NCBI GenBank assembly: GCA_963743945.1
Contig: CAVURO010000008.1
Span: 260,242-324,241, forward strand
DNA: 64,000 nucleotides
From: JACOTK01 sp963743945
Lineage (GTDB): Bacteria > Actinomycetota > Acidimicrobiia > Acidimicrobiales > CADCSY01
Direction: 5' to 3'
The notes under the pieces are model-generated. The model had not been told where the DNA came from and made no database searches. It saw only the letters and a program-made list of their open reading frames with translations. Shown piece after piece: positions 33,423 to 41,813 of this stretch (position 1 is its first letter; each line of letters starts with the position of its first letter). The position numbers were made by a program, and so were the translations under genes.

Positions 33423-34235
33423 TCAGCCGGTGAACAGCGCGGTGATCTCACCGGCGGCGTACACGATGGCGATGAGGCCGAGGAAGTAGGCGACGATGCG
33501 CCGCAGACGGGCGTCGCTGGTTCGCAGGGCGAGGGTCGAGCCGAGTCGGGCGCTCGGTATCACCGTCAGGGTGAGGAAGCCGGCGACCCGCCAGTCGATG
33601 TGGCCGAGCAGGGCGTGGGTGACGGTGCCCGGGATGGCGAAGGCCGCCACACAGGCGAGCGACGTGCCGATGGCCGATTTGATGGACATCTTCGCCATCT
33701 GGTGAAAGGCGGGCACCATGACGAGACCGCCGCCGACGCCCAGCAGCCCACTCATGGCGCCGGCGAGCACCCCGACGCCGGCGAGCCGGATCCTGGTGCC
33801 GGAGCGATCGTCGGCCTGGTCGCGGGCCTGGTCGGCGCCCGACTCGACGGTCTCGCTGGAGGTGTCCGGTCGGCCCATGCGCACCGCGGTGACGCCCAAC
33901 AACACCGCGGTGATGATCATCAGCGGATGGCCGTCGCCGGGAACGACGTCGCTCAACAACCCGCCGGCGACCGATGCCAACATGCCGGTCGGCACCGTGA
34001 GGACGACGGCGTTCCAGCTGATGAGTCCCGCGGCCCGGTACCGGTGCGCGCCGGCGAGCGCCGTGGGCAGGATGGAGGGCAGGGTCGTGCCCACGGCCGT
34101 CAGGGCAGGGACGCCCAGCAGACGGATGCCCGGCGTCGAGACCACCGCTCCACCGACACCGAACGCTCCCGAGAGCACCCCGGTGGCGATGCCCACGACG
34201 GCGGTGAGCGCGTCGCGCAGGGGCCCGACGTCCAT
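33423..34235 (-). CDS. TauE/SafE-family anion permease
   Basis: Sulfite exporter TauE/SafE family, 270 residues with about eight helices in two halves. The paired signatures GVLSGAFGVGGAVVSTPGI and GAMSGLLGVGGGLVMVPAFH mark the repeat. A hydrophilic linker (residues 121-146) joins the halves. Likely exports a sulfur-containing or organic anion; substrate not predictable. ATG 34235 begins directly after the TAG of the FrhB-like gene with no gap. Confidence 0.87.
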   Translation of the reverse strand: MDVGPLRDALTAVVGIATGVLSGAFGVGGAVVSTPGIRLLGVPALTAVGTTLPSILPTALAGAHRYRAAGLISWNAVVLTVPTGMLASVAGGLLSDVVPGDGHPLMIITAVLLGVTAVRMGRPDTSSETVESGADQARDQADDRSGTRIRLAGVGVLAGAMSGLLGVGGGLVMVPAFHQMAKMSIKSAIGTSLACVAAFAIPGTVTHALLGHIDWRVAGFLTLTVIPSARLGSTLALRTSDARLRRIVAYFLGLIAIVYAAGEITALFTG

Positions 34236-35381
34236 CTACGAGGTCGGGAGGACGCCCGGAGCAGCCACGGCGGTCTCGGGCCAGCGCTTGCGGCTCTTGG
34301 CCGAGAGCTTGCGCATCAGGGCGATGGCCCCGGGGTCGTCGTCGCCGGGGCGCACCTGGATGGTCCCGTCGGCGACCATGGCATCCATGATCTCCCGACC
34401 CGTGTCGGTGCGAACGATCGTCAGCGTCCAGTCGTTGAAGGCGCCGATGCCGCCGGTGGAGATGTCGGCGTGCTCGGCGGCGAAATCCGGGCACGCGTTG
34501 CACCCCTCCCGCGTCCAGGCATGGCATTCCTTGAGGGGAACCTCGTGGTAGTCGCCGTTGCGCATCCAGATCTGGAAGACGCCCTTGATGTTCATCTTCA
34601 CGATGTCGGCACGCAGGAGGCCGTACTTCGCCTCGAAGAGCTCGGGGAAGATGGCGTCATCGAAGGTCTTTGAGCACAACAGGCCGATGTTGAGCGCGAA
34701 GCGCCGTGCCGACTTGCCGGTCTTGCGGCTCTTCATGATGGGGGGAACCGAGCTCTGGCAGCTCATGCCGACCATCGCCAGGCGCTCGTGGCCGGCTTCG
34801 ATGGCGTCGCGGTAGGCCAACGTGTTGGCCGAGTAGGTGTAGCGACTTCCTGCCGCGGCAAGGACCTGGTCACGGTTGCTCGCCACACCCGGGATCGCCT
34901 TCCAGGTGGCCCCGTCTCCTTCGAGGTACGAGACCAGCGCGGCGTCGATGACCTCGTGTTCCAGGGCCCAGATGAGGATGGCAGACACCAGCCCGCCGTC
35001 CTGGCCGAGTTGGTGGACCCGGTCGTCACTTGCCCGTGCCAACACGATGTCCTTGGTGATCCCGGCGACCTCGTGGGCCTCCCGTGGACGGTCGAACAAC
35101 AACGTGTCGGCCTCCAGCTCCCAGGCTCGAAAGCGGGGGCACGCACGTGTGCACAGGGTGCAACCCCGGTCGCCGTGGCCACAGCCCGCAGGGCCTCCCT
35201 CCTCCTCGAGGTGGAACGGCTTGTAGTGGCCTTCACCGTCGTCGTAACCCAGCACGTCATGGGGACAGGCGATGACGCAACCGGCGCATCCCGTGCAGAG
35301 TCCGGAGGTGACCACCTCGTCGAAGAGGTGGGCCCAATGAGGCTTGTCAACGGCGGCTTTGTCGGGGGCCATGGTGGGCAT
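34236..35381 (-). CDS. FrhB-family F420-type oxidoreductase with two ferredoxin clusters
   Basis: Coenzyme F420 hydrogenase/dehydrogenase beta-subunit family, about 381 residues. The N terminus carries two Fe-S motifs, GLCTGCAGCVIACP and CGHGDRGCTLCTRACP; the FrhB N- and C-terminal domains follow with QDGGLVSAILIWALE, GMSCQSSVPP, NIGLLCSKTF and a late CNACPDFAAEHADIS. It could oxidise F420H2 and reduce ferredoxin or a partner protein. ATG 35381 or 35372 are both possible; upstream in-frame starts extend into non-coding sequence. Directly abuts the TauE gene. Confidence 0.85.
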   Translation of the reverse strand: MPTMAPDKAAVDKPHWAHLFDEVVTSGLCTGCAGCVIACPHDVLGYDDGEGHYKPFHLEEEGGPAGCGHGDRGCTLCTRACPRFRAWELEADTLLFDRPREAHEVAGITKDIVLARASDDRVHQLGQDGGLVSAILIWALEHEVIDAALVSYLEGDGATWKAIPGVASNRDQVLAAAGSRYTYSANTLAYRDAIEAGHERLAMVGMSCQSSVPPIMKSRKTGKSARRFALNIGLLCSKTFDDAIFPELFEAKYGLLRADIVKMNIKGVFQIWMRNGDYHEVPLKECHAWTREGCNACPDFAAEHADISTGGIGAFNDWTLTIVRTDTGREIMDAMVADGTIQVRPGDDDPGAIALMRKLSAKSRKRWPETAVAAPGVLPTS

Positions 35382-35434
35382 GTTATCGACGAACGGCCGC
35401 AGGGCCCGGCCCGATCTGTCGCATTCGGGCGAAT

Positions 35435-35455
35435 TGTCCGAGGGCATTACGGACA
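35435..35455. promoter_or_regulatory. Inverted repeat in the frhB-like / subtilase intergenic region
   Basis: TGTCCG-N9-CGGACA with perfect 6-bp arms, in the 209-bp gap between divergent genes. Size and symmetry fit an operator for a dimeric regulator, but no known consensus is matched and no regulator gene is adjacent. Confidence 0.35.
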
Positions 35456-35590
35456 TTCCCCACGAAATGCGGCGCATTCCCTCAAGGCGGCCCGGCCACG
35501 GACCGTAGTACTTCATGTCCGGCACCTTCGGCCCGGCAAACGACTTCCTTCATCACTCCATCTCGTCACAGCAACAAGGGAGACCTCAGC

Positions 35591-37414
35591 ATGCGTTCGA
35601 AGCCCGCCATCATCGCGGTTGTCCTGCTCACGGCGCTCACGGCGTCGACCGCATTCGACTCGATGGCGAACGCGTCCTACGGCGAGAGTGGCGGGGGGAT
35701 CCCGGTGGCCGTGCTGGTGGACTCGAACGGCGCGGCTTCGGGCGGACTCGAGCTCGACATCGTCATGGCCGATTCGAAGCGTGACGCCAGGCGCGAGATC
35801 GACCGCCTCGAGGATCAGAAGGGGGTCGTGGGGGCAAGCACCCCGCAACGGGTATCCATCATGGAAGCGGTCGGCGCCCAGGCATCCAACGACCAGCACC
35901 GGCCCTCCCAGTGGAGCCTGAATCGTCTCAACATCGAGCAGGCGTGGGGCACGAGCCGGGGCGGCGGCGTGATCGTCGCGGTGATCGACACGGGCGTGAT
36001 GACCAACCATCCCGATCTCTCCGGACGTATCGCCCGCAGCAACGGCGCCGTGTTGGGGGCGAACTTCGTCGGCTGGCAGGCGGCGCACCCCGGCGCCTCG
36101 ATCCCCCTTGATGGCTCACCCATCGGTGCGATGTCGAATGCCGAGGCTGCCGTGCAGGACGGACAGGGCCACGGGACTCATGTGGCCGGGATCGTTGCTG
36201 CGCAATCGGACAACGTCGAAGGCGTCGCAGGGGTTGCACCCGATGCGATGATCATGCCGGTCAAGGTTCTCGACGACAGCGGCGCCGGCGACACGCGTGA
36301 CGTGGCGGCGGGCATCGTCTGGGCCGTGCAGAACGGCGCCCAGGTCGTCAATCTCTCCCTCGGTGGTCCCGGCGAGGACGTCGCGGTCACCGGCGCGATC
36401 CGGTATGCGATCGATCGGGGGGTCAGCGTCTTCGCCGCCGCGGGCAACTGTGGCAGCGGAGGCGGAGGCTGCCCCGGCGTGAGCGCTCCCCTGCATCCAG
36501 CGGCGTCACTTCCGGAATCGGGAGCGATGGCGGTGGCGGCGACCGGACCTGGTGACGAGTGGGCCTCGTTCTCCAACCAGGGCGCCTATGTGGACGTGGC
36601 CGCTCCGGGGGCCTCCATCCTCTCGACCTGCAACCCGTCCTCGACGATCGGGGCGGCCACCGGCGGCGGGTTCTACTGTTGGCTGCAGGGAACATCCATG
36701 GCAACACCCGCCGCGGCGGGTGTTGCGGCTCTGCTGAAATCACAGGCGCCGTCCCGTTCGGCCGTGGAGATCACCTCGGTCATCGCTCAGAGCGCCACCG
36801 ACCTGGGCACGCCTGGCCACGACGCCGTATTCGGGGCGGGTCTCGTGAATCCGACCGTCGCGCTGGCGGTGGGTACCGCGACGACGGCCACGGTCCCGAA
36901 CCCACCGCTCATCACCGGTGCCCAGTTGGGCGACGGGCGGATCGGCCTGGAGTTCGTGAGCCAGGGTGATGGCGGCAGTCCGATATCCGGCTATCTGGTT
37001 GCTGCCGACCCGGGTGGCGCCCTCGTCCTGGGTGCGGGTCCGGTGATCTGGGTCGAAGGGCTGACCAACGGCGTCCCCTACACGTTCCGGGTGGCGGCCT
37101 TCAACGCGGTCGGCGCCAGTGGTCCCTCGGGCGTTTCGGTGCCGCTGATCACCGCGGCGGCGGGGCCGGTCAAGGTGGTCGGCGACGAGGTGTGGCTCGA
37201 CTTCGACGACAACCTTGCCCGGAAGAGGGTCTCGGTCCAGGCCCTTGTCGAGGTGCGCCGCGGGCGGCGCGTCCGTCAGGTCTGGCGCGCAGTCGCCTCG
37301 GCCCGCCTGGACAGGGCGGGCAACGGGGGGGCCGGTCTGCGATTCGGTGTCGGTCCGGGAACCGAGGTTCGCACACTCGTCGGACGCCGGGTGGTCGACC
37401 AGTTCATCGCCTAG
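35591..37414 (+). CDS. Secreted subtilisin-like serine protease with C-terminal Fn3-like domain
   Basis: S8 peptidase of 607 residues. Signal peptide (about 1-28), pro-region (35-105), then a catalytic domain with VIDTGV (Asp133), GQGHGTHVAG (His194), oxyanion Asn286 in AAAGNCG and GTSMATPAAAG (Ser369). A type III fibronectin-like domain follows (about 435-515, ISGYLVA...GLTNGVPYTFRVAAFNAVG) and a basic C-terminal region with VRRGRRVRQVWRA. ATG 35591 follows AAGGGAGACC. No sorting motif is present, so it is probably released. The insert SGGGGCPGVSAPLHPAAS suggests a disulfide loop. Confidence 0.92.
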   Translation: MRSKPAIIAVVLLTALTASTAFDSMANASYGESGGGIPVAVLVDSNGAASGGLELDIVMADSKRDARREIDRLEDQKGVVGASTPQRVSIMEAVGAQASNDQHRPSQWSLNRLNIEQAWGTSRGGGVIVAVIDTGVMTNHPDLSGRIARSNGAVLGANFVGWQAAHPGASIPLDGSPIGAMSNAEAAVQDGQGHGTHVAGIVAAQSDNVEGVAGVAPDAMIMPVKVLDDSGAGDTRDVAAGIVWAVQNGAQVVNLSLGGPGEDVAVTGAIRYAIDRGVSVFAAAGNCGSGGGGCPGVSAPLHPAASLPESGAMAVAATGPGDEWASFSNQGAYVDVAAPGASILSTCNPSSTIGAATGGGFYCWLQGTSMATPAAAGVAALLKSQAPSRSAVEITSVIAQSATDLGTPGHDAVFGAGLVNPTVALAVGTATTATVPNPPLITGAQLGDGRIGLEFVSQGDGGSPISGYLVAADPGGALVLGAGPVIWVEGLTNGVPYTFRVAAFNAVGASGPSGVSVPLITAAAGPVKVVGDEVWLDFDDNLARKRVSVQALVEVRRGRRVRQVWRAVASARLDRAGNGGAGLRFGVGPGTEVRTLVGRRVVDQFIA

Positions 37415-37496
37415 GTGGCTGACGTCGACGTCGGGTCAGGTTTCGAAGTCGGGTCGGAGGACCTGAAGTCGGCATCCGACGGGCCATCTACTTGTG

Positions 37497-37510
37497 TTAG
37501 GCATGCTAAA
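37497..37510. promoter_or_regulatory. DtxR/IdeR-like iron box upstream of efeU
   Basis: TTAGGCATGCTAAA, a near-palindrome (TTAG-GCATGC-TAAA) resembling half-sites of the DtxR/IdeR consensus TTAGGTTAGGCTAACCTAA. It lies 16 bp before the efeU start, where a repressor would block initiation. Assignment to an iron rather than manganese regulator is inferred from the target gene. Confidence 0.55.
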
Positions 37511-37526
37511 CATCTAGAGTGAAGGG

Positions 37527-38486
37527 ATGTTCTCCAACTTCCTCATCGGTCTTCGCGAAGGGCTCGAGGCAAGCCTGGTGGTCGGCATCCTTGTCGCCTA
37601 CCTGGTCAAGACCGGCAACCGTGCGCGATTGGCCCCCATCTGGCTGGGCGTGGCCATGGCCGTCGGCATCAGCCTGGGCTTCGGCGCCGTGTTGCAGTTC
37701 ACCTCGCAGAACCTGTCCTTCAAGGCCCAGGAGACCTTTGGTGGGGTGATGTCGATCGTGGCCGTCGCCCTGGTGACCACGATGGTCTTCTGGATGAGGC
37801 GGACCTCCCACCGCATGTCGGCCGAGCTCGGCGGAAAGCTCGACGCGGCGCTCGCGGTCGGGCCATGGGCGCTCGCCGTCACCGCCTGCATCGCCGTCGG
37901 TCGCGAGGGTTTGGAGACGGCGCTGTTCCTGTGGGCAAACGTCGATGCCGCCGAACGTACGATGACCCCGCTCATCGGTGGCTTCAGCGGCATCGCCGTC
38001 GCCGTGGTCCTCGGGTGGCTGATCTACCGGCGGGCCGTCAAGATCAATCTCGTTCGTTTCTTCCGCTGGACCGGTGCGGCACTCGTGGTGATCGCTGCGG
38101 GCGTGCTCGCCTATGGCGTCCACGATCTGCAGGAGGCGAACCTCATCGGTGGGCTCAACACCGTGGCCTACGACATCTCGGGTTGGTACGACGTCTCGGC
38201 GTGGTACGGGGCGCTGCTCAAGGGCGTGTTCAACTTCTCGCCCAAGCCCAGCGCTGCGGAGGCGATCGTCTACCTCGCCTACCTGTTGCCCGTCATGACG
38301 CTCTTCCTCCGCCCTGCCGACCGTGTCGGAGCGAAGCCTGCGCCTCGGACGATCGATCTGTCCGATTCCGATTCCGGTGCGTCGGCCGATCAGGCCGCCG
38401 TGCTGGTTACCCCGGCGGTCTCGCAGCCCGTCGTACCGGCACCCATGAGGGGCTCGGCGTCGCATCGTTTCCGTTCGACGACCTGA
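37527..38486 (+). CDS. efeU: EfeU/FTR1-family iron permease
   Basis: Membrane iron permease of 319 residues with seven helices. The two REGLE iron-relay motifs are present: FLIGLREGLEASLVVG (residues 5-20) and AVGREGLETALFLWAN. The hydrophilic C-terminal tail (after about residue 272) is unusually long. ATG 37527 follows GTGAAGGG. A cupredoxin lipoprotein gene follows after 64 bp; an efeB peroxidase is missing from the neighbourhood, so this is a reduced EfeUO-type uptake system. Confidence 0.93.
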   Translation: MFSNFLIGLREGLEASLVVGILVAYLVKTGNRARLAPIWLGVAMAVGISLGFGAVLQFTSQNLSFKAQETFGGVMSIVAVALVTTMVFWMRRTSHRMSAELGGKLDAALAVGPWALAVTACIAVGREGLETALFLWANVDAAERTMTPLIGGFSGIAVAVVLGWLIYRRAVKINLVRFFRWTGAALVVIAAGVLAYGVHDLQEANLIGGLNTVAYDISGWYDVSAWYGALLKGVFNFSPKPSAAEAIVYLAYLLPVMTLFLRPADRVGAKPAPRTIDLSDSDSGASADQAAVLVTPAVSQPVVPAPMRGSASHRFRSTT

Positions 38487-38550
38487 CTCGCTCTCCGCCC
38501 CCATCCCTCCAGCCCATCCCCATCCATCCCCACAGGAGTCCTGATTCACC

Positions 38551-39243
38551 ATGTCCTTTTCGTCTGTTCGTCACGCCCGGATCCAGATCGCGGTAGGCGT
38601 CGGTGTGCTCGCCCTCCTGGGATCGGCCTGTTCGTCGGACTCCGATTCGTCGGGTGCTGCGCTCAAGGTGACCGCCACGGACAAGAGCTGCGAGCTCGAC
38701 GGGAAGGCCTTCAGTTCGGGACAGCTGAACGTGGAGGTCATGAACGAGGGCGACAAGGTGACCGAGGTCTATGTCTACGGCAAGGAGGATCGTGTGATGG
38801 GCGAGGTCGAGAACATCGGTCCCGGCACCTCTCGCGACTTCACGGTCAAACTCGGGGCGGGTTCCTACGAGGTCGCCTGCAAGCCGGGACAGACCGGTGA
38901 CGGCATCCGCAGCGCGATCGAGGTGACCGGCAAGGCCGATGAGCAGAGCGCTGACCGTTCGGTGTCCTTCGACGCCAAGGACTTCGCCTTCGAGGGCCTC
39001 GGCGACCTTGCCGTTTCGAAGGGCGAGACCATCGAGTTCCGCATGCACAACGAGGGCAGCGAGCAGCATGAGTTCGAGGTCCTCGACGACGCCGGCACGG
39101 CACTGGGCGAGATCGGCCCCACCGAGGCGGATGCAACCGGGGTGGCCGTCTTGACCTTCGACAAGGCGGGAACCTATCGCTACATCTGCGACATCGACGA
39201 CCACCGCAGTCGCGGCATGGCAGGTACGTTCGAGGTCGAGTAG
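38551..39243 (+). CDS. EfeO-like lipoprotein with two cupredoxin domains
   Basis: Secreted lipoprotein of 230 residues; LALLGSAC gives the lipobox Cys27. The first cupredoxin-like domain (about 36-128) resembles EfeO-Cup (KVTATDKSCELDGKAFSSGQLNVEVMNEG). The second (134-230) has a full type-1 copper set: His in EQHEFEV, then CDIDDHRSRGM supplying Cys, His and Met. The M75 peptidase domain of classic EfeO is absent. It probably oxidises or delivers Fe(II) for EfeU; function is inferred from position and fold. Confidence 0.82.
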   Translation: MSFSSVRHARIQIAVGVGVLALLGSACSSDSDSSGAALKVTATDKSCELDGKAFSSGQLNVEVMNEGDKVTEVYVYGKEDRVMGEVENIGPGTSRDFTVKLGAGSYEVACKPGQTGDGIRSAIEVTGKADEQSADRSVSFDAKDFAFEGLGDLAVSKGETIEFRMHNEGSEQHEFEVLDDAGTALGEIGPTEADATGVAVLTFDKAGTYRYICDIDDHRSRGMAGTFEVE

Positions 39244-39378
39244 CCCGGGTGGACCTCTCCCTGAGGACCAGGGCACCGGCCTGGGTCACCCGACGACACC
39301 GTGTCCAGGTATCTGAATGGACAGTGCCTGCTCTACTCCTTCAGTCACGGATCTCACCGTGCAGGAAAGGAGCAAATC

Positions 39379-39654
39379 ATGTACGAGGACACGATTCCCA
39401 ACTGGTGGAATCTGCTGCGCCGACCGCCACATTGGGTCATGCACGATCAGTTCGAAAAGGTCGTGACCGTACGGGTCGATGCGAGGACGTTTCACGATTT
39501 CAATTCCATGCAGAAGATCACCGCTCAGACGCTCGGGCGTCTCGGTTGCGAGGGGTGCCATTCGGGCTTCGACATTCGCTACCTGTTGGAGCGTGATTTC
39601 CACGTGAACCCCGCCGGCGAGGTCGTTCCGATCGAGACGGGCTTCCAGGTCTGA
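39379..39654 (+). CDS. Candidate RiPP precursor / small Cys protein of the MNIO locus
   Basis: A 91-residue protein with no signal peptide or membrane helix. The N terminus is Trp/Pro-rich (MYEDTIPNWWNLLRRPPHW), the middle is beta-like, and near the end lies GCEGCHSGFDIRYLL with the only two cysteines, C57 and C60. ATG 39379 follows AAAGGAG; its TGA overlaps the ATG of the DUF692 gene (TGATG). MNIO enzymes are known to modify Cys (or other residues) in partner peptides encoded beside them, so C57/C60 are the likely sites. Could instead be a small accessory domain that presents another substrate. Confidence 0.7.
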   Translation: MYEDTIPNWWNLLRRPPHWVMHDQFEKVVTVRVDARTFHDFNSMQKITAQTLGRLGCEGCHSGFDIRYLLERDFHVNPAGEVVPIETGFQV

Positions 39655-40838
39655 TGGCGCGCCTCGACCTCGGGGTGGGCATCGTGGTCTTTCCCGACCT
39701 GTTGCCGATTCTCGACGACCTTGGTGACCTCGTCGACTGCCTCGAGGTCGAGCCGCAGACCTATTGGCTGCCAACCGCAGACCCAGGCGCTCCGTGGCGC
39801 TTCGACGAGGACGCCCGTGACGAGCTCGTCGGTCGAGGACGTCCGATCCTGGCGCACGGCGTGAGCGGTCCGGTCGGCTCGGCACATCTTCCCGACGCTC
39901 GAACGCTCGATCACTTTGCCGCGTGCGTCAAGACCCTCGGCGCCCTCGGAGCAAGTGAACATCTGTCGTTCAATCAAACAATCATCGACGGGCAACGTAT
40001 CGAAGCAGGGGTCTTTCTTCCTCCGTGTCCGAACGACGCCGGCGTGGCTCTTTCCATTGAAGCGATCAGGGAATATCAACGACGACTGGATGTGCCGTTC
40101 AGTGTGGAGACCGGCGTGAACTACCTCCAGCCCTATGTCGGTGAGCTGCCCGATTCGATCTTTGCAGCGCGTGTCGCCAACGGCGCCGACTGCGGCATCC
40201 TGCTCGATCTCCACAACCTGTGGTGCAACGAGTTGAACGGACGGGAACGAGTCGTCGATGCGCTCGATCGACTGCCTCTCGATCGGGTGACCGAGGTGCA
40301 TCTCGCCGGAGGGCTGCAACGGGACACCCACTACCTCGACGCCCACAGCGGCCTGACGCCCTCGGCGCTGTTGGAGCTCACCGAGGTTGTCCTTCCACGG
40401 CTGGCAAACGTGCGAGCCGTGGTGTTCGAGATCATGCCCACCTTCCTCTGGCGAGTCGGGGTCGACCCCCTGGTCGATCACCTCGCCGAGCTGCAGCAAC
40501 TGGTCGCCCGTGCGCGACGCGCCAATGTCGTGGGTGGTTTGCGGCGCCTGTCGGTCAGTGAGGCTCCGAGCGACGGGACCCTGGCCGTCGAGCCCGAGGA
40601 GTGGGAACGAACCCTGGTGGCTGCGGCCACGGGCTGGGGCTCCGGGCAAGGGGAGCAATCCGACGACCCGACACTTGCGAATCATGCGCCACCTGGTCGA
40701 CAGCGGCCGGCGAGGGCGGGTGACGGCGGCGACGAGGTTGACCGTTCGCCTGTTGCTCGTGTCAGCCGGCGCCGAGGTGGTCGATCAGCTCTTCGACGAC
40801 TACTGCGCCTCGACACCGCCGAGTCTGTGGGGCCATGA
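39654..40838 (+). CDS. DUF692 / MNIO multinuclear iron oxidase
   Basis: Multinuclear non-heme iron-dependent oxidative enzyme family (MbnB, TglH and ChrH are studied members), which rewrites Cys or Asp in peptides. TIM-barrel motifs and likely metal ligands: LAHGVSG (H68), SEHLSFN (H103), VETGVNYL (E152), CGILLDLHNLW (D185, H187), LPLDRVTEVHLAGG (H216), LDAHSG (H231) and VVFEIMP (E259). The core ends near residue 320; the remaining ~70 residues are low-complexity and overlap the next gene out of frame, so the true stop or frame there is questionable. It overlaps the peptide gene by 1 nt. Confidence 0.85.
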   Translation: MARLDLGVGIVVFPDLLPILDDLGDLVDCLEVEPQTYWLPTADPGAPWRFDEDARDELVGRGRPILAHGVSGPVGSAHLPDARTLDHFAACVKTLGALGASEHLSFNQTIIDGQRIEAGVFLPPCPNDAGVALSIEAIREYQRRLDVPFSVETGVNYLQPYVGELPDSIFAARVANGADCGILLDLHNLWCNELNGRERVVDALDRLPLDRVTEVHLAGGLQRDTHYLDAHSGLTPSALLELTEVVLPRLANVRAVVFEIMPTFLWRVGVDPLVDHLAELQQLVARARRANVVGGLRRLSVSEAPSDGTLAVEPEEWERTLVAAATGWGSGQGEQSDDPTLANHAPPGRQRPARAGDGGDEVDRSPVARVSRRRGGRSALRRLLRLDTAESVGP

Positions 40839-41061
40839 CGAGGGGATGCGCTTTCTGGACTGGATCGAGGCGCTTCCCCACGAGCGAATCCCCCGGCTCT
40901 CGGATGCGATCAAGATCGACAGGGCGCTGCTGCAACTCGCCTGCGGCGCCAACGAACAAACCCTCACTCTCACCGGTGATCCCACCGAGATCGCCCGAGC
41001 GCTCGAAGCAGGTCACGAGCCACCGGCGGGCAGACGGCCCACGCTCGCCACGATCGCCTGA
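40684..41061 (+). CDS. MNIO partner protein (HvfC/MbnC-like, DUF2063-related)
   Basis: About 125 residues. VVDQLFDDYCASTPPSLWGHDEGMRFLDWIEALPHERIPRLSDAIKIDRALLQLA fits the N-terminal DUF2063 pattern (a 'dY....PP....g..F..fl......P.L.d...ldra' run) of proteins that recruit peptides to DUF692 enzymes. It follows the MNIO gene and overlaps its 3' end by 155 nt in another frame. Starts: ATG 40684, TTG 40675 or GTG 40720. Assignment rests on this pattern plus position; similarity is weak. It converges on the PIN toxin gene. Confidence 0.6.
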   Translation: MRHLVDSGRRGRVTAATRLTVRLLLVSAGAEVVDQLFDDYCASTPPSLWGHDEGMRFLDWIEALPHERIPRLSDAIKIDRALLQLACGANEQTLTLTGDPTEIARALEAGHEPPAGRRPTLATIA

Positions 41062-41081
41062 GCGGCCGTGGTGCGGCGGCG

Positions 41082-41504
41082 TCAGGGTTCGGGGAGTTCG
41101 TCGGGGTAGGTGACGTCGATCTCCTGGATGGTCTTCGAGAAGTCGGACGAGTTGTTCGTGATGAACCGGTCGGCACCGGCGGCGACGGCCGTCGCGAGGT
41201 GCACGGCGTCGGCGGCACGCAGCCCATGGGCCGCTCCCAGTGCCGCGGCCAGTTCGGCGACGGCCTCGTCGACAGGTCGAAGATCCAGGCGCCCGAGCAG
41301 CACGGCGAGGGCCTCGGTCTCGGACTCGGCGCCGTCGCGTATCGGCTTGGTCAGCAGCTCCGGGATCAGGAGGACCGATCCGGTGCCCGCGACCGCGCCG
41401 GTCGTCGCGGTGGCCTCGGAGGGGAAGAGTGCACGGACGCGCCGGCCCAGCGGGTGACCGGGTACCGCCGCGTAGATCAGGACATCTGCATCGAAGGCAT
41501 CCAT
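41082..41504 (-). CDS. VapC-like PIN-domain toxin
   Basis: PIN-domain ribonuclease of 140 residues. Acidic active-site residues occur in DAFDADVLIYA (Asp), VLLIPELLTKP (Glu), LRAADAVHLATAVA (Asp) and ITNNSSDF. It lies 11 nt after a Phd/YefM-type antitoxin gene, forming a type II toxin-antitoxin pair. Target RNA unknown. The pair flanks a tRNA-derived direct repeat and may have arrived by horizontal transfer. Confidence 0.87.
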   Translation of the reverse strand: MDAFDADVLIYAAVPGHPLGRRVRALFPSEATATTGAVAGTGSVLLIPELLTKPIRDGAESETEALAVLLGRLDLRPVDEAVAELAAALGAAHGLRAADAVHLATAVAAGADRFITNNSSDFSKTIQEIDVTYPDELPEP

Positions 41505-41515
41505 CCGCCGGACGA

Positions 41516-41806
41516 TCAGCGCGCCGAGCGGGTCGCTGCCACCTCGGCGACGAGCTCCTCGGCCCGCTCGACCGTCACGGCCGGGGCGTCGGCGAGCCGT
41601 GCGGTTCGGCCGCGGTCCAAAAGGTTTCGCAGTCGCTCAGCGTCGGCGAGCGCGCGGTCGGCTCGACGAACCCGGATCGCGTCGGGGCGGACGACGACTG
41701 CCACCGCGCGCCCATGGCGGGTGATGGTCACCTCCTCGCCCGCGAGCACACGGTCGAGGATCTCCGGCAGGGCTGCTCGTGCCTCGCTGACGGACATCGT
41801 GGACAT
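41516..41806 (-). CDS. Phd/YefM-family antitoxin
   Basis: Antitoxin of 96 residues: MSTMSVSEARAALPEILDRVLAGEEVTITRHGRAVAVVVRPD is the Phd/YefM DNA-binding fold, and the C-terminal half would wrap the PIN toxin. A second ATG lies 9 nt into the gene. It is encoded before the toxin, as usual, and probably represses the pair through the TGTACA-rich operator just upstream. Confidence 0.87.
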   Translation of the reverse strand: MSTMSVSEARAALPEILDRVLAGEEVTITRHGRAVAVVVRPDAIRVRRADRALADAERLRNLLDRGRTARLADAPAVTVERAEELVAEVAATRSAR

Positions 41807-41813
41807 GTCTGGA

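Noticed and set aside
40285..40683. N-terminal extension of the MNIO partner
   Set aside because: Ser/Pro/Trp-rich shadow of the MNIO gene; no partner-family pattern before 40684.
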